From: Streptomyces sp. NBC_01478 | Lineage (GTDB): Bacteria > Actinomycetota > Actinomycetes > Streptomycetales > Streptomycetaceae | NCBI RefSeq assembly: GCF_036227225.1 | Contig: NZ_CP109444.1 | Location: forward strand, 9,281,501-9,345,500 | Direction of reading: 5' to 3' | DNA length: 64,000 bases | Shown: piece after piece, positions 17,812 to 25,357 of the stretch | How positions within the stretch are numbered: position 1 is the first letter of the stretch | How the letters are laid out: the number at the start of each line of letters is the position of its first letter | Made by a program: the position numbers and the translations under genes | Notes under the pieces: generated by a model | What the model was told of the DNA's origin: nothing | Databases searched by the model: none | Seen by the model: only the letters and a program-made list of their open reading frames with translations

Positions 17812-18048
17812 TCACTGATCGTGGTGTTCCGACAACCCCGGCCAGTCCTCCGGCCCACCACCCTCCCACTCGATGAGATCACTCTCCTCGACCTCGACCC
17901 GATCCAGATCGACCAGCCGCAGGATCTCGACCACATCGTCGAGGTGGGAGGCGATCCCCAGGGTCTCCGAGCCACTGGTGACCCGGCGGGAGCCGTCCAG
18001 CGCCGGAGGGTGGACCACGATGCGCGGATGTTCCGGTGGATGTGCCAT
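17812..18048 (-). CDS. small acidic hypothetical protein
   Basis: A 78-aa reading frame beginning MAHPPEHPRIVVHPP and ending in a markedly acidic tail (ILRLVDLDRVEVEESDLIEW, then EGGGPEDWPGLSEHHDQ). A sensible amino-acid pattern with alternating hydrophobic and acidic residues and the absence of the Arg/Pro excess of shadow frames support it as real. I do not recognise a family. The ribosome site is weak (GAAGA before the ATG). It lies downstream of glxR on the same strand, separated by 350 bp that include an imperfect hairpin, and converges on gcl. Longer upstream starts give a basic low-complexity N-terminus and are disfavoured. Confidence 0.55.
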   Translation of the reverse strand: MAHPPEHPRIVVHPPALDGSRRVTSGSETLGIASHLDDVVEILRLVDLDRVEVEESDLIEWEGGGPEDWPGLSEHHDQ

Positions 18049-18090
18049 GTCTTCAGGCTGCTGCGCGCACGGCGGATCCGCACCCCGGAA

Positions 18091-18140
18091 CACCGAAGAG
18101 CACCGGATACGGAACCGTCCGTGTCCGGTGCTGTTCGGTG
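18091..18140 (-). terminator. imperfect hairpin upstream of the small acidic protein gene
   Basis: CACCGAAGAGCACCGGATAC and its nearly complementary partner ending GTGCTGTTCGGTG (to 18140) form a stem of about 24 bp with a few mismatches. On the minus strand it lies 260 bp beyond glxR and 43 bp before the small gene, so it could terminate glxR read-through or lie in the small gene's leader. Confidence 0.5.
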
Positions 18141-18400
18141 TCATCGGGTGGGTGTTTCGGCCGGGACCGCGGCGGCGGCGACGGAACCGGATGCCTCTCC
18201 TCTCAGGTCGAGAAGAAGGACCCGGAACCTTCACCACCGCACTGGCTCGCACACCGCCGCGGTCCTGGCCCCGCCCGCGCGGTGCCGCCGACCACCCCTC
18301 ATCCGGGTCGTCCGGCACACACGGGCTGTTGGTGGTTCCGGGCGGCGCCAACGCCTGGGCGCGACAGGACAGTTGTCAGCGCCGGCGCCGCCCGGAAGTC

Positions 18401-19291
18401 TCAGAGCCGGGCGCCGGAGAGGCGCTCGACGGCTCGCAGCAGTGCCGAGTGGTCGAGCCCGCCGTCGCCCTGCGCACGCAGGCTCGCGACCAGTTGGGCC
18501 ACCACGGCGCCGACGGGCAGGGCGGCGCCGACATTGCGGGCCGCGTCCGTGACGATGCCCATGTCCTTGTGGTGCAGGTCGATCCGGAAGCCCGGCTTGA
18601 AGTCGCGGTCGAGGAAGTTGTCCTTCTTCCGCGTCAGCACCGTGGAGCCCGCGAGCCCGCCGTTGAGGACGTCGAGGGCCGCCGCCAGGTCCACGCCGGA
18701 CTTCTCCAGGAAGACCACGGCCTCGGCGCACGCCTGGATGTTCACGGCGACGATCAACTGGTTCGCGGCCTTCACGGTCTGACCCGCACCGTGCGGACCG
18801 CACAGCACGATCGTCCTGCCGAGCGCGTCGAAGACCGGCTCGGCCTCCTCGAAGTCGGACTGTCCGCCGCCGACCATGATGGAGAGCACGGCCTCGATCG
18901 CGCCGGCCTCACCGCCGGAGACGGGCGCGTCCAGGACCCGAATTCCCTTGCCCGCGGCGGCCTTTGCCAGGTCGACCGAGGTCTGCGGGGTGATCGACGA
19001 CATGTCGATCAGGAGGGCACCGGAGCGCGCGTTCTCCAGGATGCCGTCCGGGCCGTAGGCGATGGCCTCGACCTGGGGGGACGCGGGGACCATCGTGATC
19101 ACCACGTCGGCGTCCCGCACGGCCTCGGCGATGGAACCGGCCGCGGTGCCGCCGGCGGCGGTCAGACGGTCCAACTTGTCCTGTTCCAGAGTGAATCCGG
19201 TGACGTCGTAACCCGCCTTGATCAGGTTCTCGGACATGGGCGAGCCCATGATGCCGAGGCCTATCCACGCGATCTTGGGGAGCTTGCTCAT
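18401..19291 (-). CDS. glxR: tartronate semialdehyde reductase (2-hydroxy-3-oxopropionate reductase)
   Basis: A 296-aa beta-hydroxyacid dehydrogenase that reduces tartronate semialdehyde to D-glycerate with NAD(P)H, completing the glycerate route from glyoxylate. Visible motifs are the Rossmann start IAWIGLGIMGSPMSENLIKA, the substrate motif LDAPVSGGEAGA, and the catalytic lysine in GAGQTVKAANQLIVAVN. Length matches GarR/GlxR. It follows hyi on the minus strand with a 42-bp gap, so both probably share the promoter and paired operators upstream of hyi. Other beta-hydroxyacid dehydrogenases share the fold, but hyi and gcl next door make this assignment strong. Confidence 0.95.
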   Translation of the reverse strand: MSKLPKIAWIGLGIMGSPMSENLIKAGYDVTGFTLEQDKLDRLTAAGGTAAGSIAEAVRDADVVITMVPASPQVEAIAYGPDGILENARSGALLIDMSSITPQTSVDLAKAAAGKGIRVLDAPVSGGEAGAIEAVLSIMVGGGQSDFEEAEPVFDALGRTIVLCGPHGAGQTVKAANQLIVAVNIQACAEAVVFLEKSGVDLAAALDVLNGGLAGSTVLTRKKDNFLDRDFKPGFRIDLHHKDMGIVTDAARNVGAALPVGAVVAQLVASLRAQGDGGLDHSALLRAVERLSGARL

Positions 19292-19333
19292 GGGGTGCCT
19301 CTCTACTGCGACTGCTGTGCGATGTCGGGGAGT

Positions 19334-20164
19334 TCAGCGCGCTGCGCGCGGGAGCCAGCCGAAGGCCTCGGCGCTCGGGCGGTCGCCGGGCTTGTACTCC
19401 AGGCCCACCCAGTTGTCGTAGCCGGCCTTACGCAGTCGGCCGAGGAGGTCCTCCAGCGGCAGCGACCCCGTGCCCGGTGCGCCGCGGCCGGGGTTGTCCG
19501 CGATCTGCACATGGCCGGTCTTCGCCGCGAACCGCTCGATCACGGACGGGAGTTCCTCGCCGTTCATGGACAGGTGGTAGAGGTCCATGAGGAAGCGCGC
19601 GTTGCCGAGGCCGGTCGCGTCGTTGACCTTGTCGACGACTGCTACGGCGGCGGGGGCGCTGACGAGCGGGTACAGCGGTGATTCGGGCTTGTTGAGGGCC
19701 TCGATCAGCAGGACCGCGCCGATCCGGTCGGCGGCGCGGGCCGCGAGGACCAGGTTCTCCAGCGCGAGCGCGTCCTGCTCGGCCGGGTCCACGCCGGCGA
19801 CGCGGTTGCCGTAGAGCGCGTTGAGGGCCGTGGCGCCGAGCGAGTGGGCGAAGCCGGCGGCCACGTCGATGTTCGCGCGGAACTTCTCCGACTCCTCGCC
19901 GGGGAGCGACAGCGCGCCGCGGTCCGGTCCCGGTAGCTGTCCGGCGTAGAAGTTCAGGCCGGTGAGCTGGACGCCCGCGTCCTCCAACGCCCGCTTGAGC
20001 GCGTCGAGTTCGGACTGCGCGGGGGTGGGGGAGTCGACCCAGGGCCACCACAGCTCGACCGCGCCGAAGCCGGCCGCGGCGGCGGCCGCGGGGCGCTCCA
20101 GGAGCGGGAGTTCGGTGAAGAGGATCGACAGGTTGACGTTGAAGCGCTGGTCTTCGAATCCCAT
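19334..20164 (-). CDS. hyi: hydroxypyruvate isomerase
   Basis: A 276-aa TIM-barrel enzyme of the AP-endonuclease-2-like sugar isomerase family, interconverting tartronate semialdehyde and hydroxypyruvate. The start FNVNLSILFTELPLLERP with GAVELWWPW, the central LLIEALNKPESPLYPLVSA and LMDLYHLSMNGEELPSVIER, and the late GHVQIADNPGRGAPGTGSL (metal-binding Glu, Asp and His) match Hyi. It is first gene of a minus-strand pair with glxR. Its promoter region (20206-20241) carries two operators of the type seen before gcl, pointing to co-regulation with allantoin use. Family and context agree. Confidence 0.93.
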   Translation of the reverse strand: MGFEDQRFNVNLSILFTELPLLERPAAAAAAGFGAVELWWPWVDSPTPAQSELDALKRALEDAGVQLTGLNFYAGQLPGPDRGALSLPGEESEKFRANIDVAAGFAHSLGATALNALYGNRVAGVDPAEQDALALENLVLAARAADRIGAVLLIEALNKPESPLYPLVSAPAAVAVVDKVNDATGLGNARFLMDLYHLSMNGEELPSVIERFAAKTGHVQIADNPGRGAPGTGSLPLEDLLGRLRKAGYDNWVGLEYKPGDRPSAEAFGWLPRAAR

Positions 20165-20205
20165 GGGGGCCGCGCTCCCTTCCGTGCGGAGGGCCAGTGG
20201 TGTAA

Positions 20206-20241
20206 TTCCGTATAGTGGAAGTTTGTTTCTGCTTACTGGAA
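20206..20241. promoter_or_regulatory. two IclR-type operators before hyi-glxR
   Basis: TTCC-GTATAGT-GGAA (20206-20220) is an excellent palindrome. TTCT-GCTTACT-GGAA (20227-20241) follows with its centre 21 bp away. The pair lies 42-77 bp upstream of hyi on the minus strand and about 155 bp before the divergent SMI1-like gene. Same motif and same spacing as at gcl, aceB and the IclR gene. Confidence 0.8.
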
Positions 20242-20395
20242 GATTGCCGTCGTGTGTCGGGGCTTGTCAAGAGGGCTCGGCGGAAATCGGCACCGTGCGT
20301 CAGGCGGTGCGCGTGCCCTGGGGGCGGGGAGGCTGCGCCGGGACGTCGTTCGTATCGTTGGACCGCAGGCCGACCACCCGGAAAGAGGACCTGGT

Positions 20396-20968
20396 ATGGC
20401 GAGTGGGACGGACGAAGTGCGTCGGGCATGGGGCCGCGTGACGCGATGGCTGGAGCGGAACGCTCCGAAGAACGCTGCGGCATTGCAGCCCCCCGCGACG
20501 CCGAAGCGGATCGGCGAGGCGGAGAGCAGGCTGGGCCTGTCGCTCCCCGAAGAGCTGCGGGCATGGCTTCTCGTCAACAACGGCGTGGAAATGAAGGAGA
20601 CCGGGCACGGGTGGCTCTCTCCGGCCCCCGGCAGCAGTTTCGTACCGTACGGATGGCATCTGCTGTCCACTGCCGAGCTGGTCAAGGTGTATGAGCGGCG
20701 GCTGGATTTCCAGAAGACGGGTGACGTGCCTGATGACGAGGACGACGAAGTCCTGGTGTGGCGTCGCGAGTGGTTCCCGTTCGTCGCCGACTGTGACGAG
20801 CTGAACGGAAAGTTTATCGACGTCAGGACGGGGGCGGTGGGGAAATGGAGCGACGGGGACATGAACCGCTTCGGGACGCACGGCTCCCTGACCGAGTTCT
20901 TCGATGAACTCGGTGATCTCCTGAGCGCGGACGCCCACGTGGTGGACGGCCGTATCGAGTGGCGCTGA
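20396..20968 (+). CDS. SMI1/KNR4-family protein
   Basis: A 190-aa protein of the SMI1/KNR4 (SUKH) fold. The start of the domain, PPATPKRIGEAESRLGLSLP followed by EELRAWLLVNNGVEM, is the family's classic N-terminal pattern, and WFPFVADCDELNGKFIDVRTGAVG is the conserved middle strand. Members often serve as immunity proteins against polymorphic toxins, or in bacteria simply as stand-alone SUKH proteins of unknown role. No toxin gene is adjacent, so an immunity role is unproven. The ATG at 20396 is chosen for its GAGGA ribosome site; the longer frame from 20252 is Arg-rich and unlikely. It is divergent from hyi. Confidence 0.82.
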   Translation: MASGTDEVRRAWGRVTRWLERNAPKNAAALQPPATPKRIGEAESRLGLSLPEELRAWLLVNNGVEMKETGHGWLSPAPGSSFVPYGWHLLSTAELVKVYERRLDFQKTGDVPDDEDDEVLVWRREWFPFVADCDELNGKFIDVRTGAVGKWSDGDMNRFGTHGSLTEFFDELGDLLSADAHVVDGRIEWR

Positions 20969-21198
20969 TCGGGGCCGAGCGGGAGCCGATTCGAGAATGT
21001 GACCTTGCTCATGCGGCTGAACTCGCATCGGCGGGGCGACCGGCCGTGGGGAGCACGGTGGCGTGCGGGCGGCTTGGCCGCGTGCACGGCGCGGGGGTGC
21101 CCTGGTCGGCTAGGGTCGGCCCTGTGGCGGACGAAGCGACTCCGTCCCGGTGGAATTGATCGGCCTGGGGCAGGTCAGAGGCGCTTTCTGGGGGCACG

Positions 21199-21450
21199 GT
21201 GCGATTGCGAGTGGAGTTCACGACAGAGCCCTTCGATCTCGACGAGGCCCCCGCGCATGCGCTGGTCGCCCGGGAGGTCATCGAAGTGGCGGAGCTGGAC
21301 GCCGTGGACGTGGGGCCGTTCGGCAACACGGTCGAGGGGGGTGCCGACGCGGTGCTCACCGCCGTGGACGCGCTGCTGCGCAGGACCCTGGAGGCCGGCG
21401 CCACCCGGGTCTCGCTCCAGCTCAACGTGATCGGCGAGGGCGACCGGTGA
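21199..21450 (+). CDS. MTH1187/YkoF-like thiamine-binding family protein
   Basis: An 83-aa protein. RVEFTTEPFDLDEAPAHALV, VGPFGNTVEGGADAVLTAVD and ATRVSLQLNVIGEG match the PF01910 (formerly DUF77) ferredoxin-like fold, whose members form tetramers and bind thiamine or related ligands. GTG is the start, with GGGG eight bases upstream. It overlaps the next gene by four bases (GTGA), so the two are co-translated; that partner is a small YheO/DauR-type regulator. A ligand-binding role feeding the regulator is inference. Confidence 0.75.
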   Translation: MRLRVEFTTEPFDLDEAPAHALVAREVIEVAELDAVDVGPFGNTVEGGADAVLTAVDALLRRTLEAGATRVSLQLNVIGEGDR

Positions 21451-21815
21451 CCGGTATCGGGGACGAGCCGTTCATCACGGCCGTGAAGCCGCTGGTCGAC
21501 GCCATGGGCGGCGAGATGGTCCCGCCCGACGAGGCCGGACCCGACGATGTCGTGCTCGCCTGGGAGGGCGCCGACGTGGTCGCCGTACGCCTGCCGCAGC
21601 TCGCGGATTCGCTGGACCACATCCTGGCCGCCCTGGAACGCAAGAAGGGCAAGCCCCTCGCGGACCTGGACCGCAAGGCCAAGCAGGAGGTCGTACGGAT
21701 GCTGGAGGCGCGCGGCGCCTTCTCCGTGCGGCACGGCGTGGAGACCGTGGCGAGCGCCCTCGGGGTCAGCCGGTTCACCGTGTACAACTACCTGAACCGC
21801 GAGAAGGACGCCTGA
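21447..21815 (+). CDS. small YheO/DauR-type helix-turn-helix regulator
   Basis: A 122-aa DNA-binding protein. The C-terminal part ERKKGKPLADLDRKAKQEVV, RMLEARGAFSVRHGVETVAS and ALGVSRFTVYNYLNR corresponds closely to the HTH_22 domain of YheO/DauR regulators, including the SRFTVYNYL recognition helix. The usual N-terminal PAS-like YheO domain is replaced by about 60 residues only. GTG overlaps the preceding thiamine-binding-family gene. It lies directly before the uraD-uraH-uricase operon and may regulate it, perhaps through the TTCAAC-N5-GTTGAC palindrome at 21912; that link is inference. The short length is unusual for the family. Confidence 0.72.
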   Translation: MTGIGDEPFITAVKPLVDAMGGEMVPPDEAGPDDVVLAWEGADVVAVRLPQLADSLDHILAALERKKGKPLADLDRKAKQEVVRMLEARGAFSVRHGVETVASALGVSRFTVYNYLNREKDA

Positions 21816-21911
21816 GCGGGGCTTCCGGGAGTCCGGGTGGGGTTCCCGGGTGCCGGTGAGGCTCGCGGGCGGTACGGGCGAGGTGTCGGGGCGGCTTTGT
21901 TACCCGGAATT

Positions 21912-21951
21912 TTCAACAAACTGTTGACGTGGTGTTGTCGAGCGCGTTAGC
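21912..21951 (+). promoter_or_regulatory. uraD promoter with TTCAAC-N5-GTTGAC palindrome
   Basis: TTCAAC-AAACT-GTTGAC (21912-21928) is an interrupted palindrome whose right arm contains a -35-like TTGACG. After about 17-18 bp a -10-like TTAGCT/TAGCTA follows at 21946-21951. Related palindromes lie upstream of allantoinase (48537-48553) and aceB (45680-45696). A half-site GGAA (21906-21909) precedes it. Confidence 0.6.
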
Positions 21952-21990
21952 TACTGCCAGCCCGTTCAGCACAAGGCCGCGGAGGCTCCC

Positions 21991-22518
21991 GTGACGTCGA
22001 CTTCCACGCCGCCGGGACTCGCCCGGTTCAACACTCTGGAGGAGCCCGCGGCGTTCGCCGCCCTCCTCGAGGTGTGTGCCTCCACGGCGTGGGCGCGGCG
22101 GCTGCTCGCCGCCCGTCCGTACGCCGGACCCGAGGACCTGTACACCGCGAGCGACTCCGCGATGGCGGAGCTCACCGCCGACGACCTGGCCGAGGCGATG
22201 GCCGGTCACCCGCCGATCGGCCGCCCCAAGCCGGGCGACCCGACCTCCGCCCGCGAACAGCGAGGCATGGCGGGCGCCTCCGAGGACCTCAGGGCGGAGA
22301 TGCTCGACCTCAACCTGGCGTACCAGGAGAGGTTCGGCCATGTCTTCCTGATCTGCGCCACCGGCCGCACCGGCGAGCAGATGCGCGACGCGGTCAAGGA
22401 ACGCATCGGCAACGCGCCGGAGCGGGAACGCGAGATCGTCCGCACCGAGCTGGGCAAGATCAACCGCATCCGGTTGACCAAGCTCGTAGCGGAAGAAGCA
22501 GAGGAAGAAAAGGCATGA
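21991..22518 (+). CDS. uraD: OHCU decarboxylase
   Basis: A 175-aa all-helical enzyme that decarboxylates 2-oxo-4-hydroxy-4-carboxy-5-ureidoimidazoline to S-allantoin, the last step from urate to allantoin. The active-site motif AGHPPIGRPKPG holds the catalytic His, EQRGM the conserved Glu, and RFGHVFLICATGRTGEQM the C-terminal substrate loop. Length is typical. GTG start with GGAGG five bases upstream. It is the first gene of a tight operon: uraH overlaps its stop by four bases, then uricase and an amidohydrolase follow. An upstream promoter overlaps a palindrome. Confidence 0.96.
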   Translation: MTSTSTPPGLARFNTLEEPAAFAALLEVCASTAWARRLLAARPYAGPEDLYTASDSAMAELTADDLAEAMAGHPPIGRPKPGDPTSAREQRGMAGASEDLRAEMLDLNLAYQERFGHVFLICATGRTGEQMRDAVKERIGNAPEREREIVRTELGKINRIRLTKLVAEEAEEEKA

Positions 22519-22922
22519 GCAGCACCAGCACCGCCTCGGTGTCCACGCACATCCTGGACACCAGCATCGGCCGCCCCGCCGTCGGTGTCGCCGTCCAACT
22601 CGCCGCCCGTAGCGGCCCGTTGGCCGACTGGCAGCCGCTCGGCGGCTCCGCGACCGACGCGGACGGGCGGTGCAAGGACCTTCCGGCGCTGCCGGCGGGC
22701 ACCACACACGTACGGCTCGACTTCGCGGTGGAGCCGTACTTCTCGCAGCAGGACACCCAGCAAGCCGATACGCAGCAGGACGCCCCCGCGAATCGGGACG
22801 GCGGTACGACCGGCGTGTTCTTCCCGGAGGTGGCGATCACCTTCGCCGTACGGCCCGGCGAGCACTTCCATGTACCGCTGCTGCTCAACCCGTTCGGCTA
22901 CTCCGTATACCGAGGGAGCTAG
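22515..22922 (+). CDS. uraH: 5-hydroxyisourate hydrolase with a Gln-rich insertion
   Basis: A 135-aa transthyretin-related hydrolase that opens 5-hydroxyisourate to OHCU. The N-terminal VSTHILDTSIGRPAVGVAVQ and the C-terminal EHFHVPLLLNPFGYSVYRGS, including the diagnostic YRGS end, are both present, with catalytic His in STHILD and HFHVP. Between the strands near residues 76-95 the protein carries an extra hydrophilic segment with repeated QQD/QQAD units that most family members lack. ATG overlaps the uraD stop (ATGA). It acts between uricase and UraD in the cytoplasm. Confidence 0.95.
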   Translation: MSSTSTASVSTHILDTSIGRPAVGVAVQLAARSGPLADWQPLGGSATDADGRCKDLPALPAGTTHVRLDFAVEPYFSQQDTQQADTQQDAPANRDGGTTGVFFPEVAITFAVRPGEHFHVPLLLNPFGYSVYRGS

Positions 22923-22927
22923 CAGAC

Positions 22928-23812
22928 ATGCCCACGATTCTTGGACAGAACCAGTACGGCAAGGCCGAGAACCGAGTCGTCAGGATCACGCGGGACGGCG
23001 CCACCCACCACATCAAGGACCTCAACGTGTCCGTGTCGCTGAGCGGCGACATGGACGAGGTCCACTACTCCGGCTCGAACGCCAACGTGCTGCCGACCGA
23101 CACCACCAAGAACACGGTGTACGCGTTCGCCAAGGAGCACGGCATCGAGTCCGCCGAGCAGTTCGGCATCCACCTCGCCCGGCACTTCGTGACCAGCCAG
23201 GAGCCGATCAGGACCGCGCGGATCCGCATAGAGGAGTACGCCTGGGAGCGTACGACGGGGGGCCACTCCTTCGTCCGCAAGGGACAGGAGACCCGGCTCA
23301 CCCAGATCACGTACGACGGCCGGAAGTGGGAAGTCGTCTCCGGGCTCAAGGACTTGACGGTGCTCAACTCGACGGACTCCGAGTTCTGGGGCTACGTCAA
23401 GGACAAGTACACGACGCTGCCCGAGGCGTACGACCGCATCCTGGCGACCGAGGTGTCCGGGCGCTGGCGCTTCAACTGGTCCGACGACGCACAGGAGATG
23501 CCGAACTGGGAGGAGTCCTACGAGCAGACGAAGCAGCACCTGTTCCGGGCCTTCGCCGAGACGTACTCCCTCTCGCTCCAGCAGACCCTGTACCAGATGG
23601 GTTCGCGGATCATCGACAACCGCGGCGAGATAGACGAGGTCCGCTTCTCGCTCCCCAACAAGCACCATTTCCTCGTGGACCTGGCGCCGTTCGGGCTGAA
23701 GAACGACAACGAGGTCTACTTCGCCGCCGACCGCCCCTACGGCCTGATCGAGGCCACCGTCCTGCGGGACGGCAGCGAGGCGCTCATCCCGGCCGACCTC
23801 ACCAACCTCTGA
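22928..23812 (+). CDS. uox: urate oxidase (uricase)
   Basis: A 294-aa cofactor-free uricase converting urate and O2 to 5-hydroxyisourate and H2O2. It consists of two tunnelling-fold (T-fold) repeats. Recognisable motifs are NQYGKAENRVVRITRDG near the start, LPTDTTKNTVYAFAKEHGIE (the Lys/Thr pair of the active site), VLNSTDSEFWGYVKDKYTTL (uricase signature), and HHFLVDLAPFGLKNDNEVYF near the end. The length is the common 290-300 aa. It lies five bases after uraH in the same operon. The genes downstream and upstream supply the following steps, making the pathway assignment secure. Confidence 0.97.
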   Translation: MPTILGQNQYGKAENRVVRITRDGATHHIKDLNVSVSLSGDMDEVHYSGSNANVLPTDTTKNTVYAFAKEHGIESAEQFGIHLARHFVTSQEPIRTARIRIEEYAWERTTGGHSFVRKGQETRLTQITYDGRKWEVVSGLKDLTVLNSTDSEFWGYVKDKYTTLPEAYDRILATEVSGRWRFNWSDDAQEMPNWEESYEQTKQHLFRAFAETYSLSLQQTLYQMGSRIIDNRGEIDEVRFSLPNKHHFLVDLAPFGLKNDNEVYFAADRPYGLIEATVLRDGSEALIPADLTNL

Positions 23813-23851
23813 CGCGAACTCGGTACGGAAGCAAGGAAGTTGGGACCAACG

Positions 23852-25234
23852 ATGGAAACGATGATTCAGCGCGTCGTCATCGAGAACTGCGCGATCGCGA
23901 CGGTGGACGCCGCCGACACCGAGTACGCCACCGGGTATGTCGTCATCGCCGGCAACCGCATCGAGTCGCTCGGCGCGGGCAAGGCGCCCGAGGGGCTCGC
24001 CGATGTGGTCCGGCGCATCGACGCGACCGGCCACCTGGTGACCCCCGGTCTGGTCAACACCCACCACCACTTCTACCAGTGGATCACCCGGGGCCTGGCC
24101 ACCGACCACAACCTCTTCGACTGGCTCGTCGCGCTGTACCCGACCTGGGCGCGCATCGACGAGCCGATGGTCCGCGCCGCCGCGCAGGGCTCCCTCGCGA
24201 TGCTGGCCCGCGGCGGTGTGACCACCGCGCTGGACCACCACTACGTCTTCCCGCAGGGCTCCGGCGACCTCTCCGGCGCCATCATCGGCGCCGCCCGCGA
24301 GATGGGCGTCCGCTTCACCCTGGCCCGCGGCTCCATGGACCGCAGCGAGAAGGACGGCGGACTGCCCCCGGACTTCGCCGTCGAGACCCTGGAGGGTGCC
24401 CTCGCCGCGACCGAGGCGACGGTACGGGAGCACCACGACGCCTCCTTCGACGCGATGACCCAGGTGGCCGTGGCCCCCTGCTCGCCGTTCTCCGTCTCCA
24501 CCGAACTCATGCGTGAGGGCGCCGAGTTGGGCCGCCGACTCGGCGTACGGCTGCACACGCACGGCTCGGAGACGGTCGAGGAGGAGCAGTTCTGCAAGGA
24601 ACTGTTCGGCATGGGCCCGACCGACTACTTCGAGTCCACCGGCTGGCTCGGCGAGGACGTGTGGATGGCGCACTGCGTCCACATGAACGACTCCGACATC
24701 GCCGCCTTCGCCCGCACGAAGACCGGTGTCGCCCACTGCCCCTCCTCCAACGCCCGCCTCGCGGCCGGTATCGCCCGCGTCCCCGACATGCTCGCCGCCG
24801 GCGTCCCGGTCGGCCTCGGCGTCGACGGCACCGCCTCCAACGAGTCCGGCGAACTCCACACCGAACTGCGCAACGCCCTCCTCATCAACCGCCTCGGCGC
24901 CCACCGCGAAGCGGCCCTCAACGCCCGCCAGGCCCTGCGCCTCGGAACGTACGGCGGCGCCCAAGTCCTGGGCCGCGCAAGCGAGATCGGCTCCCTGGAG
25001 CCGGGCAAGCTGGCCGACCTGGTGCTGTGGAACCTGGACACCCTCGCGCACGCCTCGATCGCCGACCCGGTGACCGCGCTGGTCTTCGGCGCGGCGGCCC
25101 CGGTCACCGCCTCGTTCGTGAACGGCCGTCAGATCGTCGAGAACAACCGCCTGTTGCACGTCGATGAGGACGCCATCGCCCGCTCCACGCGGGAAGAGGC
25201 CCGGCGGCTGGCGCGGATCGCCGCGCAGGGCTGA
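23852..25234 (+). CDS. 8-oxoguanine deaminase-like amidohydrolase
   Basis: A 460-aa metal-dependent amidohydrolase of the TrzN/AtzA/SsnA subfamily. The metal ligands are visible: HxH in LVNTHHHFYQW, His in RLHTHGSETVEEEQF, His in EDVWMAHCVHMND, and Asp in GLGVDGTASNESGELHTELR. The family converts 8-oxoguanine to urate, or deaminates guanine or related rings, releasing ammonia. As last gene of the uraD-uraH-uox operon it would deliver urate to uricase, favouring 8-oxoguanine or guanine as substrate. Start at ATG 23852; a TTG at 23840 is in frame. Exact purine substrate is not certain. Confidence 0.85.
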   Translation: METMIQRVVIENCAIATVDAADTEYATGYVVIAGNRIESLGAGKAPEGLADVVRRIDATGHLVTPGLVNTHHHFYQWITRGLATDHNLFDWLVALYPTWARIDEPMVRAAAQGSLAMLARGGVTTALDHHYVFPQGSGDLSGAIIGAAREMGVRFTLARGSMDRSEKDGGLPPDFAVETLEGALAATEATVREHHDASFDAMTQVAVAPCSPFSVSTELMREGAELGRRLGVRLHTHGSETVEEEQFCKELFGMGPTDYFESTGWLGEDVWMAHCVHMNDSDIAAFARTKTGVAHCPSSNARLAAGIARVPDMLAAGVPVGLGVDGTASNESGELHTELRNALLINRLGAHREAALNARQALRLGTYGGAQVLGRASEIGSLEPGKLADLVLWNLDTLAHASIADPVTALVFGAAAPVTASFVNGRQIVENNRLLHVDEDAIARSTREEARRLARIAAQG

Positions 25235-25299
25235 CGAGTTGGCCGGTCGACCGGCTGCTCTTCAAGATCTCCGGTTGAGGGGGACGGCCCTCATCCGGT

Positions 25300-25344
25300 G
25301 GCCGTGGCCGGGGCGTGCGCGGATGTGCGCGCCCCGGAACGGCC
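25300..25344. terminator. bidirectional terminator between purine operon and chitosanase
   Basis: GGCCGT (25300-25305) and CCGGGGCG (25308-25315) pair with CGCCCCGG (25330-25337) and ACGGCC (25339-25344). This is a long, bulged stem between two convergent genes and would end both transcripts. Confidence 0.75.
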
Positions 25345-25357
25345 TTGTCCGTGCCCG

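Noticed and set aside
21895..21909. a third IclR-type box (CTTT-GTTACCC-GGAA) before uraD
   Set aside because: Only the right half matches; the left arm differs at three of four positions and there is no second box 21 bp away.
22919..25159. 746-residue open frame on the minus strand opposite uricase and the amidohydrolase
   Set aside because: Shadow of strongly supported genes on the + strand; long antisense frames are expected at this GC content and the translation shows low-complexity Val/Gly/Arg composition.
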